Positions 7,415 through 16,187 of a DNA stretch of 19,292 bases are shown piece after piece. The stretch is from positions 1-19,292 of the forward strand of contig DAIEML010000012.1 in NCBI GenBank assembly GCA_027349615.1, in the 5' to 3' direction. The notes under the pieces are model-generated. The model searched no databases. It saw nothing but the letters and a program-made list of their open reading frames with translations, and was not told where the DNA came from. The stretch comes from Ignavibacteriales bacterium. GTDB lineage: Bacteria > Bacteroidota > Ignavibacteria > Ignavibacteriales > Ignavibacteriaceae. Position 1 is the stretch's first letter; each line of letters opens with the position of its first letter. Position numbers and translations under genes: made by a program.

Positions 7415-8065
7415 ATGAAAACTAAATATTTACTCTTAACGGCAATATTACTAATTCCATTCTTAAATGTAAATCCTCAAAGCATAGGAGAATTAGCACC
7501 ACCAAAACCTCCTGAAAAATTTCCTAATAACGCTTGGGGTATTGATATTATGTTCAGTGAAGGCGGCTTTGGATTGGGAACATTTTATCGAAGGCAATTA
7601 TCTGAACTAATTACCGGCTTTGCAGATTTTTCTATTTCTGAGGCACAAGACCCAAGAGAATTTACTTTTGTCGATTATTTGGGAAATACTTACACAGCAG
7701 GAAAAATTAATCGAGCTTTTTTGCTACCGGTAAATTTTGGACTTCAATACCGTCTATTTGAAAATATTATTTACGATAACCTTCGTCCTTATATAAATTT
7801 TGGAATAGGACCAACAATTGTAGTTACTGACCCTGCCGATCAAGAATATTTTAGTGCTTTAAAAAATGCAAACTCTCAAGTTACACTTGGCGGTTATATT
7901 GGCTTTGGAGCTAACTTTGGAATTGATAAATCTAATTTGGTCGGCCTTAATTTGCGTTATTATTTTGTTCATCTTTTCAATCAAGGTATTGAAATTCTTC
8001 AAGGCAGAAACGAAAAAGATCTTGGTGGATTTTATATTACATTAAATCTTGGTACAATGTACTGA
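7415..8065 (+). CDS. Exported protein, probable small outer-membrane beta-barrel
   Basis: 216 residues from the ATG at 7415. An in-frame ATG at 7394 would add seven residues including an Asp; 7415 is preferred because it gives a classical signal peptide (MKTKYLLLTAILLIPFLN, cleavage near VNPQS). Neither start has a clear Shine-Dalgarno. After a Pro-rich linker (LAPPKPPEKFP) come alternating hydrophobic/polar strands rich in Gly and aromatics (GFGLGTFYRRQ, FGLQYRLF, INFGIGPT, GYIGFGANFGI, LGLNLRYYFVHLF in outline) and a final strand FYITLNLGTMY close to the C-terminus, the layout of an 8-stranded barrel. I do not recognise a named family. It is transcribed divergently from the methyltransferase operon. 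Confidence 0.8.
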   Translation: MKTKYLLLTAILLIPFLNVNPQSIGELAPPKPPEKFPNNAWGIDIMFSEGGFGLGTFYRRQLSELITGFADFSISEAQDPREFTFVDYLGNTYTAGKINRAFLLPVNFGLQYRLFENIIYDNLRPYINFGIGPTIVVTDPADQEYFSALKNANSQVTLGGYIGFGANFGIDKSNLVGLNLRYYFVHLFNQGIEILQGRNEKDLGGFYITLNLGTMY

Positions 8066-8242
8066 AACTTGAGTTAATTGTTTTAAAGATTCACTAATAC
8101 ATTTCTTATTATCTTTTTATTATTAGAAAGATTAATAATAATTTCATTTCATATAACTTCTGTCAAATTTCATTTTTCATTTCAGTCTTTGCATAAGAAT
8201 TCTAATGTAAATAAATTAGTTACAATTATTTTTGGTTTTAGT

Positions 8243-9706
8243 ATGATCAAAAAAATAATTTTATTTATTACAATTTTAAGTGAAATATTAATGGCACAAG
8301 ATATTGATTTTGCGAACAGTATTTTTTTCAAGTATCAGAATTACAAAGAACAAACATTAACTTCTCGAAGATTTAAACAATCAGATATTCTTCCACTTAT
8401 TGATAGATTAAGAGATAAAAATATTTTTTCTGTAAATCAAGTTGGAGAATCATCTCAAAAGCGACCGATATTTTTAATAACTTCAGGCAAAGGTAAAACA
8501 AAAATTTTTCTTTGGTCACAAATGCATGGTGATGAATCAACAGCCACAGGAGCTATTTTCGATATTTTCAATTTCTTAAACAGCAGCGATGAGTTTAATG
8601 ATTTTCGCAATGACTTGTTGAACAAGGTTACAATTTATTTTATGCCGATGGTAAATCCGGACGGCGCAGAAATTTTTCAACGGAGGAACGAATTTGAAAT
8701 TGATATAAACAGAGATGCTATATCTCTGCAATCTCCCGAAAGTAAAATTCTTAAAAATACTTTTGATAGCCTGAAAGCAAATTTTGGATTTAATCTTCAC
8801 GATCAAAGCACGTTATATTCTGCTGGACATACTTTTAAATCTGCAGCACTTTCATTTCTTGCGCCAGCTGAAAATTTTGAAAAAACTATTGATGAAGTCC
8901 GTTCAAATGCTATGAAACTTATTGGGCATTTGAAGAATGTTTTATCTTCTTTTATTCCAGGACATATTGCAAAATATACAGATGATTTTGAGCCTAGAGC
9001 ATTTGGAGACAATTTTCAAAAATTGGGGACAAGTACAATTTTAATTGAATCCGGTGGATGGAAGAACGATCCGGAAAAACAATTTATTCGGAAATTAAAT
9101 TTTGTTGCATTAATAAGCGCATTTAAAAGTATAGCAGATCAAAATTATAAATCTGAATCTTTAGAAACTTATGAGAATATTCCATTTAACGAAAAAGATT
9201 TAATGGATTTAATAATTAGAAATGTTTCATTCAATAAAAACGGAAATGAATATAAAGCTGATATTGGGATTACTAGAACTGAAATTAACACTAATAATTT
9301 TAATGATTTTTATTATAAATCTTCAATTGAAGACATTGGCGATTTATCAATTTATTTTGGATATGAAGATCATAATTTTGAAGGAATGGAAATGCAAATC
9401 GGGAAAACTTATCCGCAAAAGTTTAATTCAATTTCAGAAATTGGAAAATTAAATTTTCTAAAATTATTTGAAGATGGTTTTACCAATGTCTTAATTGATT
9501 CTTCAGAATGTCATGATAAATTTACTTTATTACCTATTAACATTACAACTACCAACAATGAAGTTGAGAATATCAAATTAAAAATTGGAGATGTCCCAAA
9601 TTTTATAATTAAAAAAAATGGCCATGTTAAATACGCAATCATAAACGGATTTTTAATTGATGTTGAAAACATTCCCCAAAATTTTAAGAATGGTTTATTA
9701 CTATAA
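8243..9706 (+). CDS. Exported M14-family zinc carboxypeptidase
   Basis: 487 residues from the ATG at 8243, which gives a good signal peptide (MIKKIILFITILSEILMAQ). The frame is open further up to a TTG at 8189, but that would put 18 polar residues before the signal peptide. The M14 signature is clear: H95 and E98 in QMHGDES as zinc ligands, NPDG (138-141), NRD (156-158) supplying the substrate-carboxylate-binding Arg, H186 in FNLHDQ as third ligand, and E269 in ILIESGG as catalytic Glu. The catalytic domain covers about residues 45-300. The remaining 180 or so residues hold no motif I know, are not a T9SS sorting domain, and may be an accessory beta-domain. Substrate is unknown: secreted peptides or peptidoglycan stems are both possible. 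It converges on the next gene with a shared terminator. Confidence 0.92.
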   Translation: MIKKIILFITILSEILMAQDIDFANSIFFKYQNYKEQTLTSRRFKQSDILPLIDRLRDKNIFSVNQVGESSQKRPIFLITSGKGKTKIFLWSQMHGDESTATGAIFDIFNFLNSSDEFNDFRNDLLNKVTIYFMPMVNPDGAEIFQRRNEFEIDINRDAISLQSPESKILKNTFDSLKANFGFNLHDQSTLYSAGHTFKSAALSFLAPAENFEKTIDEVRSNAMKLIGHLKNVLSSFIPGHIAKYTDDFEPRAFGDNFQKLGTSTILIESGGWKNDPEKQFIRKLNFVALISAFKSIADQNYKSESLETYENIPFNEKDLMDLIIRNVSFNKNGNEYKADIGITRTEINTNNFNDFYYKSSIEDIGDLSIYFGYEDHNFEGMEMQIGKTYPQKFNSISEIGKLNFLKLFEDGFTNVLIDSSECHDKFTLLPINITTTNNEVENIKLKIGDVPNFIIKKNGHVKYAIINGFLIDVENIPQNFKNGLLL

Positions 9707-9746
9707 TTTTTTCTCTTATTAAGAGTTAGCTAGTTCAGAAGTTGAT

Positions 9747-9779
9747 AAAAAAAGCGTATCTAAACGGATACGCTTTTTT
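9747..9779. terminator. Bidirectional rho-independent terminator
   Basis: A perfect 7-bp GC-containing stem, GCGTATC (9754-9760) with GATACGC (9767-9773), has a 6-base loop and is flanked by seven As on the left and six Ts on the right. These can extend the stem and give a U-tract in both directions. It sits between the convergent carboxypeptidase and YCF48-like genes and should serve both. Confidence 0.92.
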
Positions 9780-9834
9780 AATTTTGTTAATTAAAACTTA
9801 TTGTCATACTTAATTCATGATTAATTGATAATCA

Positions 9835-11088
9835 TTATTTCATCAAAATCATTTTCTTTGTTGAAACAAAATTATCAACTTTAATTTGATAATAATAAAT
9901 TCCACTAGCTAATTTAAACTTGTCCGCAGAAAATTGTATACTGTAATTTCCTGCTTCTTTTTCACTATTAACTAAAGTTGCTACTTCTTTACCTAAAATA
10001 TTAAATATTTTAATTGAAACATTACCAGCTTTTGGAATTGAATACGTAATATTTGTAGATGGGTTAAACGGATTAGGATAATTTTGTTCTAGCTTGAACA
10101 ATTTAGGAGTCATACTGGTCTCGGAAACATCTGTAGTATTTTCATATTTTAATATTGAACCACTCGCTCCAACAACCCAGCCTAAATTTTGACTTATAAA
10201 AAACTCAGAAGTAAATGCGTCTCTGGAAGTTCCACTCGGTACGGTAGTTGTCTGTACCGTCCAATTTTCTCCGGCATCGGAAGTAAGCAGAACAGCTGGC
10301 TGTCCATTATAAGCTCCGCCGGCAATAATTCCATTTTTCGCATCAAAAAATTTTATGTAGGCTGGTACATATTGCAGTCCGGGTGCTTTATCTGTCCAGT
10401 CAGCGCCTCCGTTTGTAGTTTTATATATTGATCCGGCTGAATTGTTATGCCCTCCTATAAAGCCGGTATTCTTATCAATAAAAAACATACTGTGAATTCC
10501 AAAATCGGCACCAAAAGAAAAAGGGTTTTTCCAATCTGCACCGCCGTTAGTTGTGTTTAGCAGATAACCATCGCTATATGCCCAACCAACATTTGTATCT
10601 ACTAATTGAACTCCAAAGAATTCTGTCCATGTAGCATTCTGCTTTTCAGTCCAATTCTCCCCGCCATCTGTCGTAACATAGATACTGCCGGTTCCGGAAG
10701 AATTTGTTCCGACAGCCCATCCGTGTGATTGGTCCTTAAAAAATACTTTGTCGGTATAATGTGGTCCTAACTGAACATTCCATGAATCTCCGCCATCTGT
10801 AGTTTTCATAACACCGCCTCCGCCGATTACCCAGCCAGTATTTCCATCAAAGAAATAGACTCCGGTTAATTGAATAAGTGTTTTAGGAGTTTTATCTGTC
10901 CAGCTTTGCCCGCCGTTTGTAGTTTTTAAAATTACTCCCATTTCACCTACGACCCAGCCGGTATCTGCATTTAAGAAAAATACATCTGTTAAGTTTCTAG
11001 ATGTTCCACTATTTTGTTTTACCCAGGTTTGTGCATTTAAATTAAATATTGTTGTAAGTAAAAATAAAAGTACCCAAGTTTTCTTCAT
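9835..11088 (-). CDS. Secreted YCF48-type beta-propeller protein with T9SS sorting domain
   Basis: 417 residues. A signal peptide (MKKTWVLLFLLTTIFNLNAQ) is followed by seven tandem repeats of about 40 residues, each with a TGW-type turn and a KTTxGGxxW segment (TTNGGQSW, TTDGGDSW, TTDGGENW, TTNGGADW twice, SDAGENW). This is the YCF48/Hcf136 (BNR/Asp-box-like) pattern, so a seven-bladed propeller covering about 20-315 is inferred. Residues 336-417 form a T9SS sorting domain (NYPNPFNPST, GKEVATLV, ASGIYYY, KKMILMK) closely similar to that of the M1 aminopeptidase. The protein is probably surface-attached or released, perhaps binding a ligand; in non-photosynthetic bacteria the role of YCF48 proteins is not settled. 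The start is firm: AAAGGAG (11097-11103 on the minus strand) lies 8 bases before the ATG. Its DNA looks visibly less AT-rich than neighbouring genes, partly because of Gly, Thr and Trp content. Confidence 0.92.
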   Translation of the reverse strand: MKKTWVLLFLLTTIFNLNAQTWVKQNSGTSRNLTDVFFLNADTGWVVGEMGVILKTTNGGQSWTDKTPKTLIQLTGVYFFDGNTGWVIGGGGVMKTTDGGDSWNVQLGPHYTDKVFFKDQSHGWAVGTNSSGTGSIYVTTDGGENWTEKQNATWTEFFGVQLVDTNVGWAYSDGYLLNTTNGGADWKNPFSFGADFGIHSMFFIDKNTGFIGGHNNSAGSIYKTTNGGADWTDKAPGLQYVPAYIKFFDAKNGIIAGGAYNGQPAVLLTSDAGENWTVQTTTVPSGTSRDAFTSEFFISQNLGWVVGASGSILKYENTTDVSETSMTPKLFKLEQNYPNPFNPSTNITYSIPKAGNVSIKIFNILGKEVATLVNSEKEAGNYSIQFSADKFKLASGIYYYQIKVDNFVSTKKMILMK

Positions 11089-11134
11089 TCCCTTTGCTCC
11101 TTTATAATTAAAAATTATTATTTTAAAAATAGAT

Positions 11135-11171
11135 GCAGTTCTCTAACCAATTTTAATAGTTAAAGAACTGC
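11135..11171 (-). terminator. Hairpin after the DUF6588-like gene, probable terminator
   Basis: GCAGTTCTCTAAC (11135-11147) pairs with GTTAAAGAACTGC (11159-11171) at 12 of 13 positions, with an 11-base loop. On the minus strand it starts 13 bases past the stop of the 11185-12240 gene and is followed by ATCTATTTTT, a moderate U-tract. It separates that gene from the YCF48-like gene, so the two are probably transcribed separately or with attenuation between them. Confidence 0.7.
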
Positions 11172-11184
11172 AAAATGATTCCCG

Positions 11185-12240
11185 TTAAAATTTAAATCCG
11201 AGACCAGCGCTTAATGTATTGTATTTTGCTAAACTATAATCAACATTAAGGTTTATGATTGCAAGTGTAAAAGATGTTCCGATAGTAAACCTTGCCGAAT
11301 TTTCACCTTTTAAATCAAATGAAATTGCAATTTCCTGTGGACCAGCTTGTGTATCTACTGTCTGATTATAATTTATTGTTATATTTGAACTTTCTAACAT
11401 AAAGCCAGCATATGGGGTAACACTCAGCATCGGATAACCAAAAGTTTTACTTACATTCAACCCAAACGCTGTTGCTGAACTGTTAAAAATGGTACCAACT
11501 TTCAAAGATTGTGTATAAAATCCTACAGATAAATCAACCGGTAAAGGTTGATCTAACCAAATAGCTGGGTTGTGTTGAATACCAAAACCGAAATAACTAA
11601 AATTGCCTAAATCAGGATTTATTTGAATTGAAGGTAAAAATCTAAATTCTAATGCTGTTCCATAAAAAGTACCAATTGAAAGCTGCGGTGCACCTAAAGG
11701 AAGTATCGGTAAATTTTCTAAATATCCGGTAACTGGAGTAATTATATTTTGTGAAGGAACAGTATATGATTGAGAATTATATGAAAAAGTTTTACCAGGG
11801 AATGAAACGACAATATTCTGGTCTTTACCACCAACAATTGTTGGTCCAGATATTCCTACTTGAAAATCCTGACTTATAATTTGATCTACAATTGCATTTC
11901 TTGCGGTTTGGTTAGAAATATCCGTTGTCATCGTCATTGCTTGATCATGATTAAATCTAAACAGTCCGCTAGAAGAAAAAGTTTTGCTTGCATCATTAAA
12001 GAAAGTTCCCATACCGACAATTGTCAATTCGATATCAATTGAAAATTTATTAGCAGGAACTACTCTATGCATCCATCCAGAATTTAGATCAGCGCCAAAA
12101 CCAGATACAACCGGCGCCACATAAGCACTTGCTGCATCACTTGATAGATTGGAAAGTGTTTCATTTAAACTTTGTGCTTTTAAAGAATAACTAAATGAAA
12201 CAATCAGAACAATAAAGAAAAAGTTGTATAAGAATTTCAT
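11185..12240 (-). CDS. Exported DUF6588-like protein, probable outer-membrane barrel
   Basis: 351 residues with a signal peptide (MKFLYNFFFIVLIVSFSYSLKAQ). The mature N-terminus (SSDAASAYVAPVVSGFGADL, then NSGWMHR) and the following strand order are those I associate with the DUF6588 family of Bacteroidetes; this is from memory of the family pattern and has no known function. The rest alternates polar and aromatic residues and ends in GLGFKF, a terminal Phe as in outer-membrane beta-barrels. The ATG at 12240 is supported by AAAGGA (minus strand, 12249-12254) 8 bases upstream. It lies downstream of, and in the same direction as, the response-regulator gene, 158 bases away, and is followed by a hairpin terminator. 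It could be a target or passenger of that system, but nothing in the sequence proves this. Confidence 0.82.
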   Translation of the reverse strand: MKFLYNFFFIVLIVSFSYSLKAQSLNETLSNLSSDAASAYVAPVVSGFGADLNSGWMHRVVPANKFSIDIELTIVGMGTFFNDASKTFSSSGLFRFNHDQAMTMTTDISNQTARNAIVDQIISQDFQVGISGPTIVGGKDQNIVVSFPGKTFSYNSQSYTVPSQNIITPVTGYLENLPILPLGAPQLSIGTFYGTALEFRFLPSIQINPDLGNFSYFGFGIQHNPAIWLDQPLPVDLSVGFYTQSLKVGTIFNSSATAFGLNVSKTFGYPMLSVTPYAGFMLESSNITINYNQTVDTQAGPQEIAISFDLKGENSARFTIGTSFTLAIINLNVDYSLAKYNTLSAGLGFKF

Positions 12241-12398
12241 ACAGACTATCCTTTCATTTAATTTTTATAGAAAATAATTTTTAAGGTAACTTCGGTATTA
12301 AGTTTTAAATAAAATTCTTGCCAATATTATTATTGATGGGATGAAGTATCAATAACATATTCATGTTATTTTTTAAGAAAAGTTTTTTTTGATGTTTA

Positions 12399-13025
12399 TT
12401 ATTTATTTAGAAATTTTATAACCGCTTCCGTTCTAGACCGTACATGCATTTTTTCATATATCTTTCTGATATGACTTCTTACTGTGTCAATACTTATAAA
12501 TAAAATTTCTGCAATTTCTTTATAACGGTATCCCTTGGAAAGACAATCTAAAATTTCCATTTCTCTTTTTGAAAGATTTAATTCTTCCATATTAGTATGC
12601 AAAGGTTTTTGAAATGATTGCACAACTCTTCTGGCAATTTGATTTGACATTGGTGAGCCGCCTTTATAGACTTCATCAATAGCTTCAAGAATTTTATCTG
12701 TGGATGTTCTTTTCAAAAGATATCCACTTGCACCTGCTTTAAGAGATTCAAATATACTATCAGTATCCTCATAAACTGTTAACATTATAATTTGAGTTTC
12801 AGGGATTAGTTCTTTTAATTTCCGGGTGCATTCAATTCCATTTACTCCAATAAGATTAATATCCATAAGAACTACATCTGTCTTTTTGTTGGGTAAAATT
12901 TTTAAAGCAACTTCACAGCTATTAAAAGATTCTATGCATTCAAAGCCATCAGTTGTGTTTATCAATAAAGATAAATTCTCTCTTACTTCGTCATTATCTT
13001 CTACAATTGCAACTTTTATTGACAT
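12399..13025 (-). CDS. NarL/FixJ-family response regulator
   Basis: 208 residues from the ATG at 13025; a TTG three codons upstream is in frame but unnecessary. The N-terminal receiver domain has all expected residues: acidic pair E9-D10, phosphorylated D55 in VLMDINL, T83 in MLTVYE and K105 in LLKRT. The C-terminal LuxR-type helix-turn-helix runs from about 148 to 207, with LSKREMEIL and YKEIAEILFISIDTVRSHIRK in outline; the recognition helix is in its second half. It is a cytoplasmic DNA-binding transcription regulator. The sensor-kinase gene ends 105 bases upstream in the same orientation and its kinase is of the HisKA_3 class, which typically pairs with NarL-type regulators, so they are almost certainly partners. 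Target promoters are unknown. Confidence 0.95.
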   Translation of the reverse strand: MSIKVAIVEDNDEVRENLSLLINTTDGFECIESFNSCEVALKILPNKKTDVVLMDINLIGVNGIECTRKLKELIPETQIIMLTVYEDTDSIFESLKAGASGYLLKRTSTDKILEAIDEVYKGGSPMSNQIARRVVQSFQKPLHTNMEELNLSKREMEILDCLSKGYRYKEIAEILFISIDTVRSHIRKIYEKMHVRSRTEAVIKFLNK

Positions 13026-13130
13026 TTTTTTCAATTCTTTTCAATAAAATTAATTTAAAAATCGGCCTAACTAAATAGCATAAAAATGCTAATATTAAAT
13101 TTTCATTTGGCTTTGGAATAATTTATTAAG

Positions 13131-16100
13131 TTAATTTTCTAGTATAATTGATATTGTTATTTTTGTACCTGATTCTGAGGATGAATCGATGTAAAATTTT
13201 CCTCCTATTTTTTCAATTCTATCTTTCATATTTGCTAAACCATTTCCATTCACTTCAATTTCAGTATTATCAATTCCTTTCCCATTATCTTGAATTAATA
13301 AATTAAATTCATTTTTACCTTCGCTTAATTTTATAAAAACTTTATCTGCGCCACTATGTTTTATAATATTATTTAGAATTTCTTTAAAGACAAGAAAAAT
13401 ATTATGCCGCACTTCTGAACTTAAAATATACGGAGTTATTTCAAGTGGGAAATCATATCGACAAGAAATATCGCTGCTTTCAAAAAAATCTTCCGCATAT
13501 TCAGAAAGATAAGCCGTTAGATTTTTTAAATTATCATTTTTAGGGTTTATGGCCCACACAATTTCATCAATTTTTTGAACTACTTCTTTGTTAGATTCTG
13601 AAATTTTATTTATTAAAGAAATTTCTTGGTCAGCAAAAGTTTTTGATTTAAGCAATGAAGACATTTGAAGCGACATTTTTGTTAAAACAGAGCCAACATC
13701 ATCATGCATATCATTAGAAATTCTTATTCTCTCTTTGTTTAATGCTGCCTGTTGTTCAAAAAGTATTAATTTTCTTTTATATCTTCTAATTTCAATTAAA
13801 CGAATTGCAATAACAAATAAGGTTAGCAAAAGCATTATACTTGAAATTCTAAACCACAATCTTTTCCAAATCGGTGGAATAATATTTATATTTAATTTTA
13901 AGGGTATGGGATTCCAAACTCCGTCATTATTGCTTGCTTTCACCATAAAAGTATAATTACCGGGATTTAGATTTGTATATCGAGCTTGTCTCTTTGTTCC
14001 AATATAAATCCAATCTTTATCAAATCCCTCAAGTTTGATTTTATATTTATTTTCTAATGAATTTGTGTACTCTAAAGCAGCAAATTCTAATGAAATTGTA
14101 TTTTCATTATAGTTCAAATTAATTTCATTAACTCTTGATGGATCGTTTGGCAGAACGTAATTTTCATTATTCTTTTTTATATTCGTCAACATTATTTTAG
14201 GGACAAACGGATTATCAATTACCGAATCAGGATAGAAAACATTGTACCCATTGATTCCACCGAAATATAAATAACCATCCTTGTCTTTAAAATATGCACC
14301 AGAATTAAATTCATAAGATTGAAGTCCATCTTCAACTGAATAGTTTCTAAACAGCATTGCTTTAAGATTTAATTTTGACAGTCCTCTATTTGTACTTATC
14401 CAAAGATTATTTTGATTATCACTTAATATACCGTAAATGTAGTCGTTAGGTAATCCGTCTTTTTCAAAATAATTTACAAATTCTGAAGTTTTAAAATTAA
14501 ATTTGTTCAATCCGTTGCTAGTACCGATCCAGTAAATATCTTGTTGTTCTGGATCAGGATAAATTACTTTTACATTATTGTCGCTAATTTCATTTAACCC
14601 TATTTGATTATTCACAAACTTTGTCAAACTATTTTTTAAAGTATTATAAATTACCAGCCCATTTCCGTAAGTGCCAAGAAAAATATATCCACTTTTAGCA
14701 ACGTAAATAGCCCAAATATTTAAAGGATAATAATTTATTGGTTTGTTTTGATCTTCCCGATTTGTTACGAATTTATTTTCCAAAATGTTAAATTTGTACA
14801 ACCCAGTTGAAGTTCCAATCCATAAAAAACCTTTTGGATATTCAGTTATACAATTAATTGTTCCATTAATTTTTATACTTGAAAATTTTTCTGCAAGTTT
14901 TGTTTTTTTATAAAGATAATTATTTGAACCAAACCAAATTGTTTTATTCTTATCCTCATAGGCACAATAAAACGAATTACTTTTTATCCACGAAGTATTT
15001 TTAACATTGTAAGTAATAACATTTCCAGAATATTCTTTTGATTTATTCAAACCATAATCATAAGTTCCAATCCACAAATTATTTTCAGAGTCTTTATAAA
15101 TAGATTTGATATAATTGCCACGTGAGAATTTCTTGCTGGAAGAATTTAAGATAATATGTTTAAATTTTGGTTTATTAAAATTGATGATATCAATTCCCTC
15201 ATCAGTGCCAAGCCAAAATAATTTTGAATGATCTCTATAAATATCATAGATAGAATTAAAATTTAAGCTACTTAATTCATTTTTGTTGAAGTCTATATAG
15301 TTTACATTTCCATTTGAAATATTTAGATCAAACAATCCTCTGTCCGATATAGTAATTAAGAAATGGTTCTTCTTCCATTCGCAAATATCTTTAACAAAGT
15401 CATTTCTAGTAAATTCATGATCAAGATTATTTAAGTTTATATTAATAATTGAAGAATTTACTCTGTTAATCTTTATTATACTTTTATTTGCATTTAGTAA
15501 ACAGATATTATTTTGATCATCATTAAAAATATAATTTATTGAACTTATATTTTTTTTATTAGATAAATAAAATTGAATAAATTTATTTTGGCTTCTATCG
15601 AAATTAAAAAGTTTGTCTTTAATTGACGCCCAAACCTTTCCATCAGGATCAATGAACAAATCATTAATAATAATACTTCCTGAATTTGACAGAGCATATT
15701 TATTTATTTTATTTTGAATTAAATTATATGAGAATATATAATTCTGAAAGCTGAACCAAAGTAAATTGTTCGAATCTACAGTTAAATTATTAATACTATA
15801 GTTTGTAAGTAATTTAAAAACTTCATTATCCGGCGAATTCATTCTATTGTAAAATTTATTAGTTTGCGGATCAAATTTGTTGATGCCATTATCTGTTCCG
15901 ATCCAAATATTTCCTGAGTGGTCTTCACATAAGCACCGGATAGAATTATTAGAGATAGAATAAAAATTATTTGATTTATTTTTATAAACTATTATTTCGT
16001 AGCCATCATATCTATTAAGTCCATCTCCAGTTCCAAACCACATAAAACCATTGTGATCTTGTATCATTGTGTAAACGGAACTCTGAGAAAGTCCATTTTC

Positions 16101-16187
16101 TATTGAAATATGATTAATTTTAAAATTAGTTTCTTTAGGATGAATTAGAATTGCGAAAATTAAGAATGTAAATATCTTGTTAAACAT
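13131..16187 (-). CDS. Membrane sensor histidine kinase with periplasmic Reg_prop propellers and Y_Y_Y domain
   Basis: 1018 residues from the ATG at 16187 (a TTG at 16208 would add seven residues before the signal sequence). Order: signal peptide or N-terminal anchor (MFNKIFTFLIFAILI); about 12-14 Reg_prop repeats (WFGTGDGLNRYD, WIGTDNGINKFD, WIGTSNGLNKFN and similar) filling about residues 25-660, consistent with two seven-bladed propellers in the periplasm; a Y_Y_Y domain of about 100 residues (YKIKLEGFDKDW, then NPGNYTF); one transmembrane helix at about 778-798; a dimerisation/phosphoacceptor domain of HisKA_3 type with H828 in NDMHDDVGS; and a HATPase domain with N-box EILNNIIKHS, G1 box DNGKGID (D967) and G2 box GNGLANM. 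It senses an extracytoplasmic ligand, unidentified, and phosphorylates the adjacent regulator. Unlike Bacteroides hybrid HTCS proteins, no receiver or AraC domain is fused. No clear Shine-Dalgarno. Confidence 0.95.
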   Translation of the reverse strand: MFNKIFTFLIFAILIHPKETNFKINHISIENGLSQSSVYTMIQDHNGFMWFGTGDGLNRYDGYEIIVYKNKSNNFYSISNNSIRCLCEDHSGNIWIGTDNGINKFDPQTNKFYNRMNSPDNEVFKLLTNYSINNLTVDSNNLLWFSFQNYIFSYNLIQNKINKYALSNSGSIIINDLFIDPDGKVWASIKDKLFNFDRSQNKFIQFYLSNKKNISSINYIFNDDQNNICLLNANKSIIKINRVNSSIININLNNLDHEFTRNDFVKDICEWKKNHFLITISDRGLFDLNISNGNVNYIDFNKNELSSLNFNSIYDIYRDHSKLFWLGTDEGIDIINFNKPKFKHIILNSSSKKFSRGNYIKSIYKDSENNLWIGTYDYGLNKSKEYSGNVITYNVKNTSWIKSNSFYCAYEDKNKTIWFGSNNYLYKKTKLAEKFSSIKINGTINCITEYPKGFLWIGTSTGLYKFNILENKFVTNREDQNKPINYYPLNIWAIYVAKSGYIFLGTYGNGLVIYNTLKNSLTKFVNNQIGLNEISDNNVKVIYPDPEQQDIYWIGTSNGLNKFNFKTSEFVNYFEKDGLPNDYIYGILSDNQNNLWISTNRGLSKLNLKAMLFRNYSVEDGLQSYEFNSGAYFKDKDGYLYFGGINGYNVFYPDSVIDNPFVPKIMLTNIKKNNENYVLPNDPSRVNEINLNYNENTISLEFAALEYTNSLENKYKIKLEGFDKDWIYIGTKRQARYTNLNPGNYTFMVKASNNDGVWNPIPLKLNINIIPPIWKRLWFRISSIMLLLTLFVIAIRLIEIRRYKRKLILFEQQAALNKERIRISNDMHDDVGSVLTKMSLQMSSLLKSKTFADQEISLINKISESNKEVVQKIDEIVWAINPKNDNLKNLTAYLSEYAEDFFESSDISCRYDFPLEITPYILSSEVRHNIFLVFKEILNNIIKHSGADKVFIKLSEGKNEFNLLIQDNGKGIDNTEIEVNGNGLANMKDRIEKIGGKFYIDSSSESGTKITISIILEN

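Noticed and set aside
8117..8141. Nine-base inverted repeat of T and A (TTATTATTA / TAATAATAA) after the membrane-protein gene, as a terminator
   Set aside because: The stem has no G-C pair and there is no proper U-tract; in this AT-rich DNA such pairs arise easily.
8189..8242. TTG-initiated N-terminal extension of the M14 carboxypeptidase
   Set aside because: It would add 18 residues before a complete signal peptide that starts at the ATG at 8243, and no Shine-Dalgarno precedes the TTG.
10189..10431. Plus-strand 80-codon ORF inside the YCF48-like gene
   Set aside because: It is opposite a clearly real gene with signal peptide, repeats and sorting domain, has no family features, and arises from the blade-repeat composition.
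12351..12370. AATAACAT / ATGTTATT hairpin downstream of the response-regulator gene
   Set aside because: The T-run lies on the plus strand, while the transcripts here run on the minus strand; the stem is eight bp with only one G-C pair.
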